Position numbers and translations under genes: made by a program. Positions 8,432 through 17,225 of a stretch of 25,531 nt of DNA are shown here, one piece after another. The DNA comes from CALZKI01 sp045124055 (lineage in GTDB: Bacteria > Bacillota > Clostridia > Lachnospirales > Lachnospiraceae), in NCBI GenBank assembly GCA_045124055.1, contig JBGVKZ010000003.1:1-25531 (forward strand). Direction: 5' to 3'. The notes under the pieces are model-generated. The model did not search any database. It saw only the letters and a program-made list of their open reading frames with translations, and had not been told where the DNA came from. How positions within the stretch are numbered: the first letter of the stretch is position 1; every line of letters begins with the position of its first letter.

Positions 8432-10202
8432 CTATTTCATTCTCCCATTCGCTTTTTATAAATTTTAATTTCTTCAAATTATCAGCCTCTACATCATAAT
8501 AGTATCCATCTCCTAATTCACATTTTGCATAGTCTTCCTTTAATGACTTATTGTCCATATCACCAAATACTGTCTTACTTCCTCTTTCACTTGCAAATTC
8601 TGCGATATTATCTAATACAAAAATTGATTTCAATGCACTATTAAATATTGAATTTGTCTCTGTATCTGTGATTTTCTTAACATCTGTAAATAAGAAAATG
8701 TAATTCCTATCTTCCGCCACGTCTAATAACTCTGGCAAAATATATCTAATAAAATCTTCATTTATTTTAGAATTTATATATATTGACTTACTTTGAATAA
8801 TAAATACAGTTGGCTTTTTATTTTCATAAAGCTTTGAATCCGGTATTTGTTCTTCATACACACGACCATATATTGATTCTAATATGTCCATATAATTTTC
8901 TTTCAAATCAATATATTCATGATGTAACAACAAGAAAAACTGCTGTATAGGAGATAATTTCTTTTTTACTATTTGTGAAACTTCAAATTCACTAGCTAAG
9001 TACTCCAATTCTACCTCTTTAAACTGATTTATTAAGGTACAATTTCTTCCTTTTTCACGATAAAATTTGAATAATGATTCCAGTTGGCGTCTTCCGTCAT
9101 CAAAAAATATGAATCTTGCTTCTTTCATATCCTCCATTAGCTTCTCAAGCATAATTGACAGAAGATTAGTTTTTCCAAATTCTTTTTTTCCGTAGATAGC
9201 AATTGCTCTTGAATTATAATAATCAACTCTTACTGGATTACATTTAACATAATCCAATCCTACTTCAATTGAGTGATTTTCTTCTACAACATTTGTTGGT
9301 CTGAGTTGTAAATAATCCTCTTTCATCAATTCCTGTGGAAATGACTTATATCGTTTTAATATATGTCTCTCATACAATTCGGCGTATTTATTATTCTTTA
9401 ATTCATCATCATCTATAAGACCATATTTTTTATTTAGGTTAACATTAAACTCAGATTCTGTGTCTTCAATATCTTCCGCTAAAAAGCATTGAATTTCATA
9501 TGGCTTATTCATTTGGAAAGTTCCAGTCACACCTTCTGGTTTAACTGTAACATTTGCGTATCCTCTCCCTGGAACATCCCCTGCTGCTTCAACTTTTACT
9601 CCAAAAATATCTGTATAATTTTCAGGTGGAAAGTTTAATGCGATTTTTTGTTTAAATGAAAGCAAATAACTACTTATTCCTCGAGTTTCTGTTGCTGTAA
9701 ATATAATACTTATTCCCTTTGAAGCACCATCTCTGCAAATTCGACCAAATTTCTCGTGATATGCAGAATATCTATTTTCATTAATAAATGCATTTAAATT
9801 GTCAATTATAAATGTTGTATGTATTGGTCTTTCTTCTTCTCTAATGTTTTTATAAATTTTTCCACCCAAGCTTTTTGTATTATCACTCATAATTGAGTCT
9901 AATATTTTAAAAATCCTCTTTACATATTCCTCATTAGAATTATCAAAATATGCAGAAACAAGTGGAAATTTCTCATATGAAGATAGAGCTCCACCAAAAT
10001 CCAAAATGAAAATCTGTTCATTTTTTTCATTTCGTATTTTATGAAGAATGTTAACTATTAATCTTAAAAAATTTGTTTTTCCATTCATAGTTGAGCCAAA
10101 AACCGCAACATTTGAATCCAACAAGTCAATTTTGAAAGGAGGCTGCATCTGAATAATTGGTATATCATACTGACCAACAGTACACATAATACTATTTTGC
10201 AT
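8424..10202 (-). CDS. essC (C-terminal half): EssC-type ATPase, C-terminal half (second and third FtsK-like domains)
   Basis: This 592-aa protein carries two FtsK/SpoIIIE-like domains. The first has Walker A FGSTMNGKTN (Lys42), strand motif FILDFGG (Asp68) and a degenerate second Walker B (FIIDNLN, about 134). The second has Walker A YGKKEFGKTN (Lys344) and FIFFDDGRR near 372. Degenerate second and third ATPase domains are usual in EssC, where they bind substrate and regulate the first domain. The start matches the linker between domains one and two of full-length EssC (TVGQYDIPIIQMQPP), so the gene looks like a clean split of one ancestral EssC, comparable to EccCa/EccCb of mycobacterial ESX-1. 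It overlaps the upstream ATPase gene by 11 bp in another frame, which suggests translational coupling and equimolar synthesis. There is no TM segment. Confidence 0.9.
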   Translation of the reverse strand: MQNSIMCTVGQYDIPIIQMQPPFKIDLLDSNVAVFGSTMNGKTNFLRLIVNILHKIRNEKNEQIFILDFGGALSSYEKFPLVSAYFDNSNEEYVKRIFKILDSIMSDNTKSLGGKIYKNIREEERPIHTTFIIDNLNAFINENRYSAYHEKFGRICRDGASKGISIIFTATETRGISSYLLSFKQKIALNFPPENYTDIFGVKVEAAGDVPGRGYANVTVKPEGVTGTFQMNKPYEIQCFLAEDIEDTESEFNVNLNKKYGLIDDDELKNNKYAELYERHILKRYKSFPQELMKEDYLQLRPTNVVEENHSIEVGLDYVKCNPVRVDYYNSRAIAIYGKKEFGKTNLLSIMLEKLMEDMKEARFIFFDDGRRQLESLFKFYREKGRNCTLINQFKEVELEYLASEFEVSQIVKKKLSPIQQFFLLLHHEYIDLKENYMDILESIYGRVYEEQIPDSKLYENKKPTVFIIQSKSIYINSKINEDFIRYILPELLDVAEDRNYIFLFTDVKKITDTETNSIFNSALKSIFVLDNIAEFASERGSKTVFGDMDNKSLKEDYAKCELGDGYYYDVEADNLKKLKFIKSEWENEIDE

Positions 10203-13200
10203 AATCTACATCCTCCCATTTTGTTTCATCAACCATTACTGCTCGTAATGGATCTCTAAATATTTTAACTGGTTTCTCAAATTCGTCCTGTAATTCTTTT
10301 ATTACATCAGTTATATATTTCAGCTGAGTATCATATTCACTAACATTTTTATTTCTCTTCTGAATAATTATATTATCCTTTGAAGATTCATAATAATTAG
10401 TATCAAAAACGCCTGAATCTGGTACCTGTGTCACCTTTACTGGTGGCTCTATGTTTACGTTCTTATTAGCACCTGTATATGCTGACTGAAAATACTCATA
10501 CCTACTTCCTGTTCCAACTAATAAGTATGCTCTTCCATTTCCTGGCATTGTTGCTGCAGCTGCATCAGGGGTTCCTAACATTTCTTTTGAAGCCTGTTTA
10601 GTTGCAACCTTGAGACAAATTTTGGATTTAGAATTTACTCTGATATCATCAGTGATTGCACCTTCTATATTTTGCGAAATCAAAATAATATGTAATCCAA
10701 GCGTACGTCCTACACGCGCAATTGTTGTGATTTCGGCTATAAAATCAACATCGTCTGATTCGCTTGAAAATCTTTTCAATTCTGTAAACTCATCAACGAC
10801 TAATACCAAATGCGACAACGGTTTTATACAAGATATATCTTTATTTAATGCTTCCATCTGCATTTTATTATTCTTTATCTTGCTTATTAAATCTTCTTTT
10901 TCTTGTATTTTGGTGTTATCATTTTCAATTGATTTAATCCGCTTGATAATTCGTGCAGCCCTAATATATGCGTCTGCGTTGTCCACTCCTAATTCTGACA
11001 AAATTAACATTCGCTTTTTTATCTCTGCATTTAATGACTCAAGAAATCGCTTCAACATATACACAGCAGAGATACCTTCACTCTCACCTGTTGTATTTGT
11101 AACCGCACCTACACAATGAGGTAAATCTCCCAACCTGTCAGAAAAACCTCCACCTTTCATATCCACCAACAAAATATTTAAATCCATTGGAGAATACTTC
11201 ATACATAACCCAATCAAATACGTAATAATTGTTTCTGATTTTCCTGAGCCTGTCGTTCCAGCTTCCAACATATGAGGTCCATCCGCTTTTTCATGAAGAT
11301 CAAGATATACCAATCCATGTTCATTTTTTCCCATTGGTATTTTTAAGTTCCTTGTAACATCATTTTTGTTTACATTATTCCAATTATTTCTTATCTCTTC
11401 GATTATAGAATCATTCTCTACCATCTCAGAATTGTATCCATACAACTCAAATAATGTAACCATGGATGGAACCTTACCATTCTCTGCTATTCTTGTATAA
11501 TAAATTGCACTTAATTGTCTATATGCCTTTTTGAATGCTTCCTTATAGTTGTCAGCTTCTTCAAAAACATATTTATTTTGAAAATGCTTATATTCAATTA
11601 AACTATCAGTTGTAGCCGCACCATCAATTTTAGAGTTATCTTCACTTAATGCCTTTAACTGTTCTCTATTTAAGACATTATATCTCATGCTTAATTTTCT
11701 ATCATTTTTATTATTTTTACTAAGATTAATAATACTTCCACAATACTTAGGTAATAAATCTTTATACTTTTGAACAAAAATAAATGTTAATCCCAGTTTA
11801 TTTTCATATTCTTCTCCCTCTTTTGGAGCTTCTGGTAAATATCTAGAAAACGCAGATTCTTTTATGTCATAGTCATCAAATACTACACATACAATCTGTG
11901 GTTCTTTACTTTCATTTCCATCACTATTTTCCTTTGATGCGTTTTCCTTTTTTCGTTCACTCATAATACTTGTTAATTTTCCAAATACTAATCCTGAACT
12001 TTCCTTATCAAATACAAACTGTGACATGTTTTCAAATAATTCATTTGTATGAGGAAGATATTTATAATTATCTACAACTTCATCTCTTTTGCCCAAATCG
12101 TCTTCTTTATTAAAGAAAAAGACTAACTGCAAATCTTCTGGCGAATGATAATATACTAACTCAAATACCAAATATCTTATAAAATCATTTGACATTTCAT
12201 AATTATCAGATATAACACCTAATACTCCACAGTTTTTTAAATCAATTAGTAACGGTGGTAATACATCTTGTCCATAAATATCCTTTTTCATACTTCGAAG
12301 GTAATTAAATCCTATGACTTCATCACCATCAAGCCCTTTATTTGCAAAATTGTATGCTAAATCTGTAAGTAAGAATTTATTATTGTTTTCTTCATCAATT
12401 TGTTCAACTGTTTTCTTGCTTTTTTTCTTATTCTTTTCTGGAATAAATATTTCAATACCTAATTGATTATTTTCATCTACTTTAGTCTTATAATAAATAT
12501 CGTAAAAAATATTATCTTTTTTTTCTGCCTTTATTTCAAATAATGGTTTTACTTCTCTTGATTTTCCAAGTGAAATCTTCATAAAATCATTATCATTTTT
12601 AGATCTTGAAAAAATACTACTATCTATTTCAGATGTATTTATAAATAACTGATCCATATCAGGATAAACACTATTTAAGTAAGTTATGTCATTATCTTGC
12701 CATTCAACTATTGTTTTCATTACACGAGCAATGTAATTTTCATAATTATCTTTCCACTCTTGAAGACTGATTTTCTGCTGCCTTTTTTGTTTATTGTAAT
12801 TATAAAAAGTAGTCACTCCTGATACTAACGGCATTGCCAATGTCATTATCATCATTGCATTGTTCATAGCAGAATTATTTGAAAACATACCAACTACTAT
12901 TCTCATTCCACCCATTCCTATCAGTGAAATAAGCATAGGTATTAATACATCTTTCAACGAACCAGAATTTTTATTTGGCATTTCATTTGGTGGAATTATA
13001 TCTACTACTGATGATTCAATTACATTTAATCTTCTTGAGCTTATGTTATATTCTAAATTGTCCTTTTCCTTTACAATATAACTACTAGATGACTTAAATA
13101 ATGCTTTTTTTGTAATATGTGATTTATCTGTAATATAAACACAACTAGATGTAACTATACCTAATGCACTTATAGGTATTTCATAATTAAACTTTTCTTT

Positions 13201-13506
13201 ATAATCTTCTTTTTGACTTTTTTGTGCTAAATTTATTACATTATGTTTTCCATCAGCATTATACAAAATTACAATTTCACTATGTGTTCTAATATATTTA
13301 TCAAATAAACTGAAACATTCTTCGTTTGTTAATGCTTCTTCACTTTGTATCTTTTCCTTTTTATGCTTTTTCAATCCAAAGTATATAGCCTCAATTAAAG
13401 AACCAAGACTTATATCTTTAACAACTAGAAAAGCCATTTCTCGCTTTTTATTTTCACAATTAAAACTTACCGTTATTAGGATTTCGTTATTTTTCATTTT
13501 TTTCAC
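10192..13506 (-). CDS. essC (N-terminal half): EssC-type FtsK/SpoIIIE ATPase, N-terminal half with membrane anchor
   Basis: This is the 1104-aa motor of the exporter. Residues 1 to about 130 look like a ubiquitin-like beta-grasp domain (ILITVSFN then SLIEAIYFGLKK), resembling YukD/EsaB rather than the FHA pair of classic EssC; this is a judgement from the pattern. Two TM helices follow (about 186-208 and 217-235), then a degenerate ATPase-like region (about 400-640), then the active domain: Walker A AGTTGSGKSE (Lys756), LLVDMKGGG (Asp782) and Walker B LVVDEFTEL (Asp905-Glu906). It ends after domain one; domains two and three are in the next gene, which overlaps by 11 bp. Its start overlaps the 368-aa gene by 20 bp. 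The intact Walker motifs indicate an active translocation ATPase that powers secretion at the membrane. Confidence 0.92.
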   Translation of the reverse strand: MKKMKNNEILITVSFNCENKKREMAFLVVKDISLGSLIEAIYFGLKKHKKEKIQSEEALTNEECFSLFDKYIRTHSEIVILYNADGKHNVINLAQKSQKEDYKEKFNYEIPISALGIVTSSCVYITDKSHITKKALFKSSSSYIVKEKDNLEYNISSRRLNVIESSVVDIIPPNEMPNKNSGSLKDVLIPMLISLIGMGGMRIVVGMFSNNSAMNNAMMIMTLAMPLVSGVTTFYNYNKQKRQQKISLQEWKDNYENYIARVMKTIVEWQDNDITYLNSVYPDMDQLFINTSEIDSSIFSRSKNDNDFMKISLGKSREVKPLFEIKAEKKDNIFYDIYYKTKVDENNQLGIEIFIPEKNKKKSKKTVEQIDEENNNKFLLTDLAYNFANKGLDGDEVIGFNYLRSMKKDIYGQDVLPPLLIDLKNCGVLGVISDNYEMSNDFIRYLVFELVYYHSPEDLQLVFFFNKEDDLGKRDEVVDNYKYLPHTNELFENMSQFVFDKESSGLVFGKLTSIMSERKKENASKENSDGNESKEPQIVCVVFDDYDIKESAFSRYLPEAPKEGEEYENKLGLTFIFVQKYKDLLPKYCGSIINLSKNNKNDRKLSMRYNVLNREQLKALSEDNSKIDGAATTDSLIEYKHFQNKYVFEEADNYKEAFKKAYRQLSAIYYTRIAENGKVPSMVTLFELYGYNSEMVENDSIIEEIRNNWNNVNKNDVTRNLKIPMGKNEHGLVYLDLHEKADGPHMLEAGTTGSGKSETIITYLIGLCMKYSPMDLNILLVDMKGGGFSDRLGDLPHCVGAVTNTTGESEGISAVYMLKRFLESLNAEIKKRMLILSELGVDNADAYIRAARIIKRIKSIENDNTKIQEKEDLISKIKNNKMQMEALNKDISCIKPLSHLVLVVDEFTELKRFSSESDDVDFIAEITTIARVGRTLGLHIILISQNIEGAITDDIRVNSKSKICLKVATKQASKEMLGTPDAAAATMPGNGRAYLLVGTGSRYEYFQSAYTGANKNVNIEPPVKVTQVPDSGVFDTNYYESSKDNIIIQKRNKNVSEYDTQLKYITDVIKELQDEFEKPVKIFRDPLRAVMVDETKWEDVDYAK

Positions 13507-14593
13507 CCAAATTATTTGTCACCACATTTAATATGTGCTCTGTATCTATAATTTGAACAGGATTTATACATTTTACATTAACTTTATCTATTTGAACTTT
13601 TTCTATTTTTATATTTGGTACCTTTGGAATTATTGTCTCAACGTGCATTTTTTTAACTCTATCAAGTTTTGACAAATTAACTTTTACGTTTGGACTCTCT
13701 ATTTTAATTTTCTGTTCTTCTACAAGCTGAATATCTGGAATTTTTACTTGAACATTTGGACATCTTACATCTATTTTAGTTGTCTCAATTTTTCCTAAAT
13801 CCAATTTTTTAAATTGAATATCCTTTGTCTCAGCCACATATGCTTTTTCTAACATATTTATACTATAATCATCTTTTGTAAACTGTATTTTATTTGGTTC
13901 AAATACTTTTACATGATTTTGTACAAGTTCAATTTCAGATGTTTTAAACTCTTTGATATTTGGAGTTCTCACGTTTACCGTATTCATATTTGGCACCACA
14001 TAGTTATCGGGTATATCAACATTTATATCTGGTATATCAGTTTTTATTTTTTTAAGTTTATTGATAGTATACTTATCATCATTTTTAAAGTGTATCTCTG
14101 GTACTGATACATTTACTTTTTCTGCTTTGGTGCTTACATTAACTGCGTCAAATACAAAATCATCTATGAATAACTCTGCAGTTCTATCTATATTTACATT
14201 ATCTAGCTTCACCCTGTGAATTTCTGGATTTTTTACCCTTCTTTTATATAAATTAGGCATTTTTACCTTTTGAGGTTTTATTGCTAGATTATTTTTTTCT
14301 ATTTTAATGTTTGTTACACGAAGTAATTCTTCATCAGATTTTATTTTTATTTTTTTAGTATTTAAATTTATTTTTGGGTTTTTAGTTTTCTTATATTTTA
14401 TTTCATTTGCTGTAATTCTTTTTAATTTTACCCTTTTAGAAGAATGACATTTTTTCCCTATTTTTCCATAACGCTCTAATTTTTCTACTAATGCACATCT
14501 TTCTAGATAAAGCTCATATTCTTCCAAATAAATGCGTTTTTCTTTCTCATTTAGTAAATTAATTTCATCTTTTGTTAATATTTTGAAAGCCAT
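13487..14593 (-). CDS. Basic periodic protein of unknown function, coupled to the ATPase gene
   Basis: A 368-aa protein I do not recognise. Residues 1-60 are helical and charged (LLNEKEKRIYLEEYELYLE). From about residue 60 to 350 it is built of degenerate repeats with core pattern P-(N/D/E)-I/V-x-V/I/F every 12-30 residues, for example TDIPDINVDIPDN, RTPNIKEFKTSEIEL, VRCPNVQVKIPDIQLV and IPKVPNIKIEKVQ. Alternating hydrophobic and charged residues suggest short beta strands, perhaps an extended beta-solenoid or fibre. There is no signal peptide or TM segment. It has a good ribosome binding site (AAGGTGAGG) just after the intrinsic terminator at 14605-14651 and overlaps the ATPase gene by 20 bp, implying coupled synthesis with the motor. 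A cytoplasmic scaffold or assembly factor for the exporter is an inference from position only. Confidence 0.82.
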   Translation of the reverse strand: MAFKILTKDEINLLNEKEKRIYLEEYELYLERCALVEKLERYGKIGKKCHSSKRVKLKRITANEIKYKKTKNPKINLNTKKIKIKSDEELLRVTNIKIEKNNLAIKPQKVKMPNLYKRRVKNPEIHRVKLDNVNIDRTAELFIDDFVFDAVNVSTKAEKVNVSVPEIHFKNDDKYTINKLKKIKTDIPDINVDIPDNYVVPNMNTVNVRTPNIKEFKTSEIELVQNHVKVFEPNKIQFTKDDYSINMLEKAYVAETKDIQFKKLDLGKIETTKIDVRCPNVQVKIPDIQLVEEQKIKIESPNVKVNLSKLDRVKKMHVETIIPKVPNIKIEKVQIDKVNVKCINPVQIIDTEHILNVVTNNLGEKNEK

Positions 14594-14604
14594 TTCCTCA
14601 CCTT

Positions 14605-14651
14605 AAAAAAGGTGCAACAATTTTGAACTTATATGTTCTTCTAGTTGCACC
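14605..14651 (-). terminator. Intrinsic terminator inside the operon, between the WXG100 pair and the machine genes
   Basis: On the minus strand, GGTGCAAC and GTTGCACC (arms at 14644-14651 and 14611-14618) form a perfect 8-bp stem, with a second short GAAC/GTTC stem inside, followed by six U (14605-14610). It lies in the only sizeable intergenic gap of the machine operon (86 bp), after the WXG100-like genes and directly before the ribosome binding site of the 368-aa gene. Partial termination here would make the small secreted-type proteins far more abundant than the ATPases. Confidence 0.8.
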
Positions 14652-14679
14652 CATTCATTGTCAAATGATTTAATAATTG

Positions 14680-14994
14680 TTAAGCATCTTCTCCTCTAAT
14701 AGATGCTGCAATCTTTGCATCTACAGTCTCAAAATTTGAACGATTTCCTTCTAATAGCGATGCCAATCCACCTATCATACCAGGAAGACCGGCTTCTTCA
14801 CTCTGAACAAAATCTTTATAATTCTTATCAAACATCTCTAATAGAGCATCCTTTGATTCTCCCTGCATTTCTGCAATTGCATTATGAAATGCCGTTACAA
14901 ATGTCTCTCCTTCTGTTTTATATTTATTTTTTATTTCGTTAATACTTTTAACAGCATCTTCTAGTGCTGCGTTTTTAATTGTACAATCTGCCAT
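14680..14994 (-). CDS. WXG100-like helical-hairpin protein
   Basis: This 104-aa protein (MADCTIKNAALEDAVKSI at the start) has two helices around a turn near residues 43-48 (AEMQGESKDALLEMFDKNY), the place of the WxG motif, with M-Q-G instead of W-x-G. The second helix carries aromatic residues (MFDKNYKDF) typical of WXG100 partners. It is the last of three consecutive small genes and is followed by the intrinsic terminator. It is probably secreted as a partner of another small protein, or acts as a targeting partner for the toxins. Family membership rests on size, the hairpin pattern and location. Confidence 0.8.
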   Translation of the reverse strand: MADCTIKNAALEDAVKSINEIKNKYKTEGETFVTAFHNAIAEMQGESKDALLEMFDKNYKDFVQSEEAGLPGMIGGLASLLEGNRSNFETVDAKIAASIRGEDA

Positions 14995-15009
14995 TTTTAT
15001 TCCTCTTTC

Positions 15010-15360
15010 CTATTGTTCGTTTTCTCCTGCTCCACGATTTCCAGACCCTAACTGATCATCAACACCTTCTTCGTTTCCCGGAATTTGTTTCTTTATTGTC
15101 TCACAAATTTCTGTTAATGCCTTGAGCATATTTGTCAAATTCTCTTCAACATTTATCTTAATATTATCCTCATAAAATGAATTAAAACCATTTGCTGCAT
15201 TTCCACTAAATGTTGAAGGTGTAATTAATGCTGTAATCACTCCTTCTAATTCCTTATTGATTGATGTAACAGATTGTTGATAATCTGCAATTGCACGAAT
15301 AGCATTGTCCATCATTTCCTGAGTAATGTTAATTGTACCTGTTTGACCCATGGTTGCCAT
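15010..15360 (-). CDS. WXG100-like protein with FSG turn and acidic tail
   Basis: The 116-aa product contains two helices joined by STFSGNAANGF (about residues 49-59), where F-S-G takes the place of W-x-G, followed by FNSFYEDNIK as the second-helix start. This is the usual WXG100 layout. The last 20 or so residues are disordered and acidic (NEEGVDDQLGSG). A strong ribosome binding site (AGGAGGAAAAC) precedes the ATG, fitting high expression. It lies 12 bp after the previous gene and 15 bp before the next. It is probably one half of a heterodimer with a neighbouring small protein; the exact pairing cannot be told from sequence. Confidence 0.85.
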   Translation of the reverse strand: MATMGQTGTINITQEMMDNAIRAIADYQQSVTSINKELEGVITALITPSTFSGNAANGFNSFYEDNIKINVEENLTNMLKALTEICETIKKQIPGNEEGVDDQLGSGNRGAGENEQ

Positions 15361-15372
15361 GTTGTTTTCCTC

Positions 15373-15687
15373 CTAAAGTGTATTTTTCAAATTATCAAAA
15401 CCATCAAAAACATCCTTATAATATCCACCGCCATTTATCAAATTTAACGAATCTGATATATGACCTATTACAAGTGACATATTTTCTACTGGCTTTAAAA
15501 GCGTTTTTTTTGCCTCGATTTCAACCTCTTGTCCTGATTCAGTATCGAGAGCTGATTTCAAATCGTCATACATATCACCTAAATCTTTCTTTAGTTGATC
15601 TGTTCTTTTTTTCAAATTTGCCATATCTGATACAGCTGTGCTAAATTTGTCATCATTTAGCATCAAGTCTTTCGCCATTTTTGCCAT
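15373..15687 (-). CDS. Small helical protein of the T7SS operon (WXG100-like fold without the motif)
   Basis: This 104-aa protein starts MAKMAKDLMLNDDKFS and is predicted almost wholly helical, with charged heptad-like stretches (NLKKRTDQLKKDLGDMYDDL) and a break near residues 46-56 (LDTESGQEVE). It lacks a W-x-G or F-x-G turn but has the size and position of the small partner proteins that accompany LXG toxins and WXG100 proteins. Its start codon overlaps the stop of the TPR gene by one base. A role as toxin-targeting factor or WXG100-like partner is inferred from operon context; I cannot assign a named family. Confidence 0.78.
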   Translation of the reverse strand: MAKMAKDLMLNDDKFSTAVSDMANLKKRTDQLKKDLGDMYDDLKSALDTESGQEVEIEAKKTLLKPVENMSLVIGHISDSLNLINGGGYYKDVFDGFDNLKNTL

Positions 15688-17222
15688 TAACTTTCTCCTT
15701 TTGTCTTAGCTTCTTTTATCTGTTCCAACAAAGGCTTTTTCATATCATCAGATAGTAACTCACACATTTTTTCTGCTTTATCATATTCTTCTATATCTAT
15801 AAAGCATTGTACTCTGAAACTCATTGCCATCAAATCTGAAGGATCCTTTATTGATGCATTTCTTAAGAATCTAATAAGATCTTCATATTCTTCATCAATT
15901 TTGTTATATCCTTCATCTTTAAGAGCTTTCACCATACTATATTTTCCTATGTATACACTCTGATTATTTTTGCTACTTGCAAGTCTTGAAGCATATACTT
16001 TGATGTGCTCTGTATCTTTTTTAATTGTATATGCTGCTACATATAGTCTATTTATCTGATCTGTTTTTTCTTCTGTATACACTATTTTTTGACTTTCGTC
16101 TAATTTCTTGAGTTCATATTTATCCTCAACTCTATGAATTGGAGTAAGATGTTCTCCAGAACTGTTTGTACTCTTACTCATATTTCTTTCGTTTTCACGG
16201 CCGATTCTTTCTATTTCACGCTCTCCATATTTTCTTCGTGCGTCTTCAATAGCTCTACTAATCTCTCTCTCACTTGGTCTAATATTTACATTAACACTTC
16301 CTTTTTCTTGTGAAACACGTTTTATCATAAACCCGTTATTGTATGAATCAATAGGATTTTCAGCTGCGTTTAGACAAGAAATAGCCATATCTGCATCTTC
16401 CATTTGCACATATATTTCTGTAGCATTAATATAACAATCTATAACGTTATCTATATTTGGCTCCAAAACAAACAATGAATCATTAACATAATTAATTGCT
16501 TTTTCCAAATACATTTTGTCCTTTGTTTCTACGTATTTTCCCAATTCAGATGTAAGTCTATCTGTAAAATACTCTGATGTTGGTTTCGCAAATCTCTGTG
16601 CTCGATCTAACTCCTCATCAGCTTCTTCCACCCTGTTATCCTGCATTAATATTTCTCTTGCAATTCTATAACCTAAATAGGCTGTCGGCGCAAAGAGCTT
16701 CATCTGATTCGCAGTTTCAAGTCCTTTTGCAAATTCTCCAATCATTCCATAACTTAACGCTTTTCTTTGCAATATATCCATATCAATACCAATAATTGTC
16801 TCTGCCTTACACAGATTTATTATCGCATCATTGTATCTACGCATATCAAAGCAAATCATTCCGAGTATTTTATATAATTCTCCTGCAACCTCAGGAGACG
16901 TTCCTATCTCATCTGCTTTTGCGAATGCAGCTAACCCCTCTGCTTCTTGATTATTTGCTGAGAGTGCATATCCTAGATGAAAGAATCTATCTCCATTATC
17001 AGGATCACATTCAACCGCTTTTTTATAATTTTCTACTGCTTTATCGTATTGCTCAAACGACATACGTGCATTTCCTGCACATAAGTATGCATCAGGCTGT
17101 TTAGAATCAAGTTTTATTGCCTCTTTTGCTAAACTTAATGCTTCTGCATTTTTTCCCTGAATAAATGCAAGCCTTGAATCTGCTATCAATGCTTCTACTT
17201 GTTCGTTAATCTCTACGTTCAT
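15687..17222 (-). CDS. Tetratricopeptide-repeat cytoplasmic protein
   Basis: A 511-aa soluble protein. At least four TPR-type helical pairs cover about residues 10-170, with typical spacing and residues (AEALSLAKEAIKLDSKQPDA, YDKAVENYKKAVECDPDNGD, YNDAIINLCKAETI). More degenerate pairs follow to about 300, then a charged linker (about 305-370, REISRAIEDARRKYGERE), then a C-terminal helical region ending in another TPR-like pair (EEYDKAEKMCELLSDD). There is no signal peptide or TM segment. TPR proteins of this kind act as scaffolds or chaperones, so this one may hold substrates or the WXG100-like proteins whose genes follow. It starts 3 bp after the 191-aa gene and its stop overlaps the next start. 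I do not know a standard T7SSb counterpart. Confidence 0.88.
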   Translation of the reverse strand: MNVEINEQVEALIADSRLAFIQGKNAEALSLAKEAIKLDSKQPDAYLCAGNARMSFEQYDKAVENYKKAVECDPDNGDRFFHLGYALSANNQEAEGLAAFAKADEIGTSPEVAGELYKILGMICFDMRRYNDAIINLCKAETIIGIDMDILQRKALSYGMIGEFAKGLETANQMKLFAPTAYLGYRIAREILMQDNRVEEADEELDRAQRFAKPTSEYFTDRLTSELGKYVETKDKMYLEKAINYVNDSLFVLEPNIDNVIDCYINATEIYVQMEDADMAISCLNAAENPIDSYNNGFMIKRVSQEKGSVNVNIRPSEREISRAIEDARRKYGEREIERIGRENERNMSKSTNSSGEHLTPIHRVEDKYELKKLDESQKIVYTEEKTDQINRLYVAAYTIKKDTEHIKVYASRLASSKNNQSVYIGKYSMVKALKDEGYNKIDEEYEDLIRFLRNASIKDPSDLMAMSFRVQCFIDIEEYDKAEKMCELLSDDMKKPLLEQIKEAKTKGES

Positions 17223-17225
17223 TTT

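Noticed and set aside
10610..11119. 169-codon plus-strand frame opposite the active ATPase domain
   Set aside because: It is antisense to the Walker A and B coding region, which is clearly the real gene.
13500..14590. CRISPR-like periodicity in the 368-aa gene
   Set aside because: The repeats are protein-level and degenerate, with no constant DNA repeat or spacer length.
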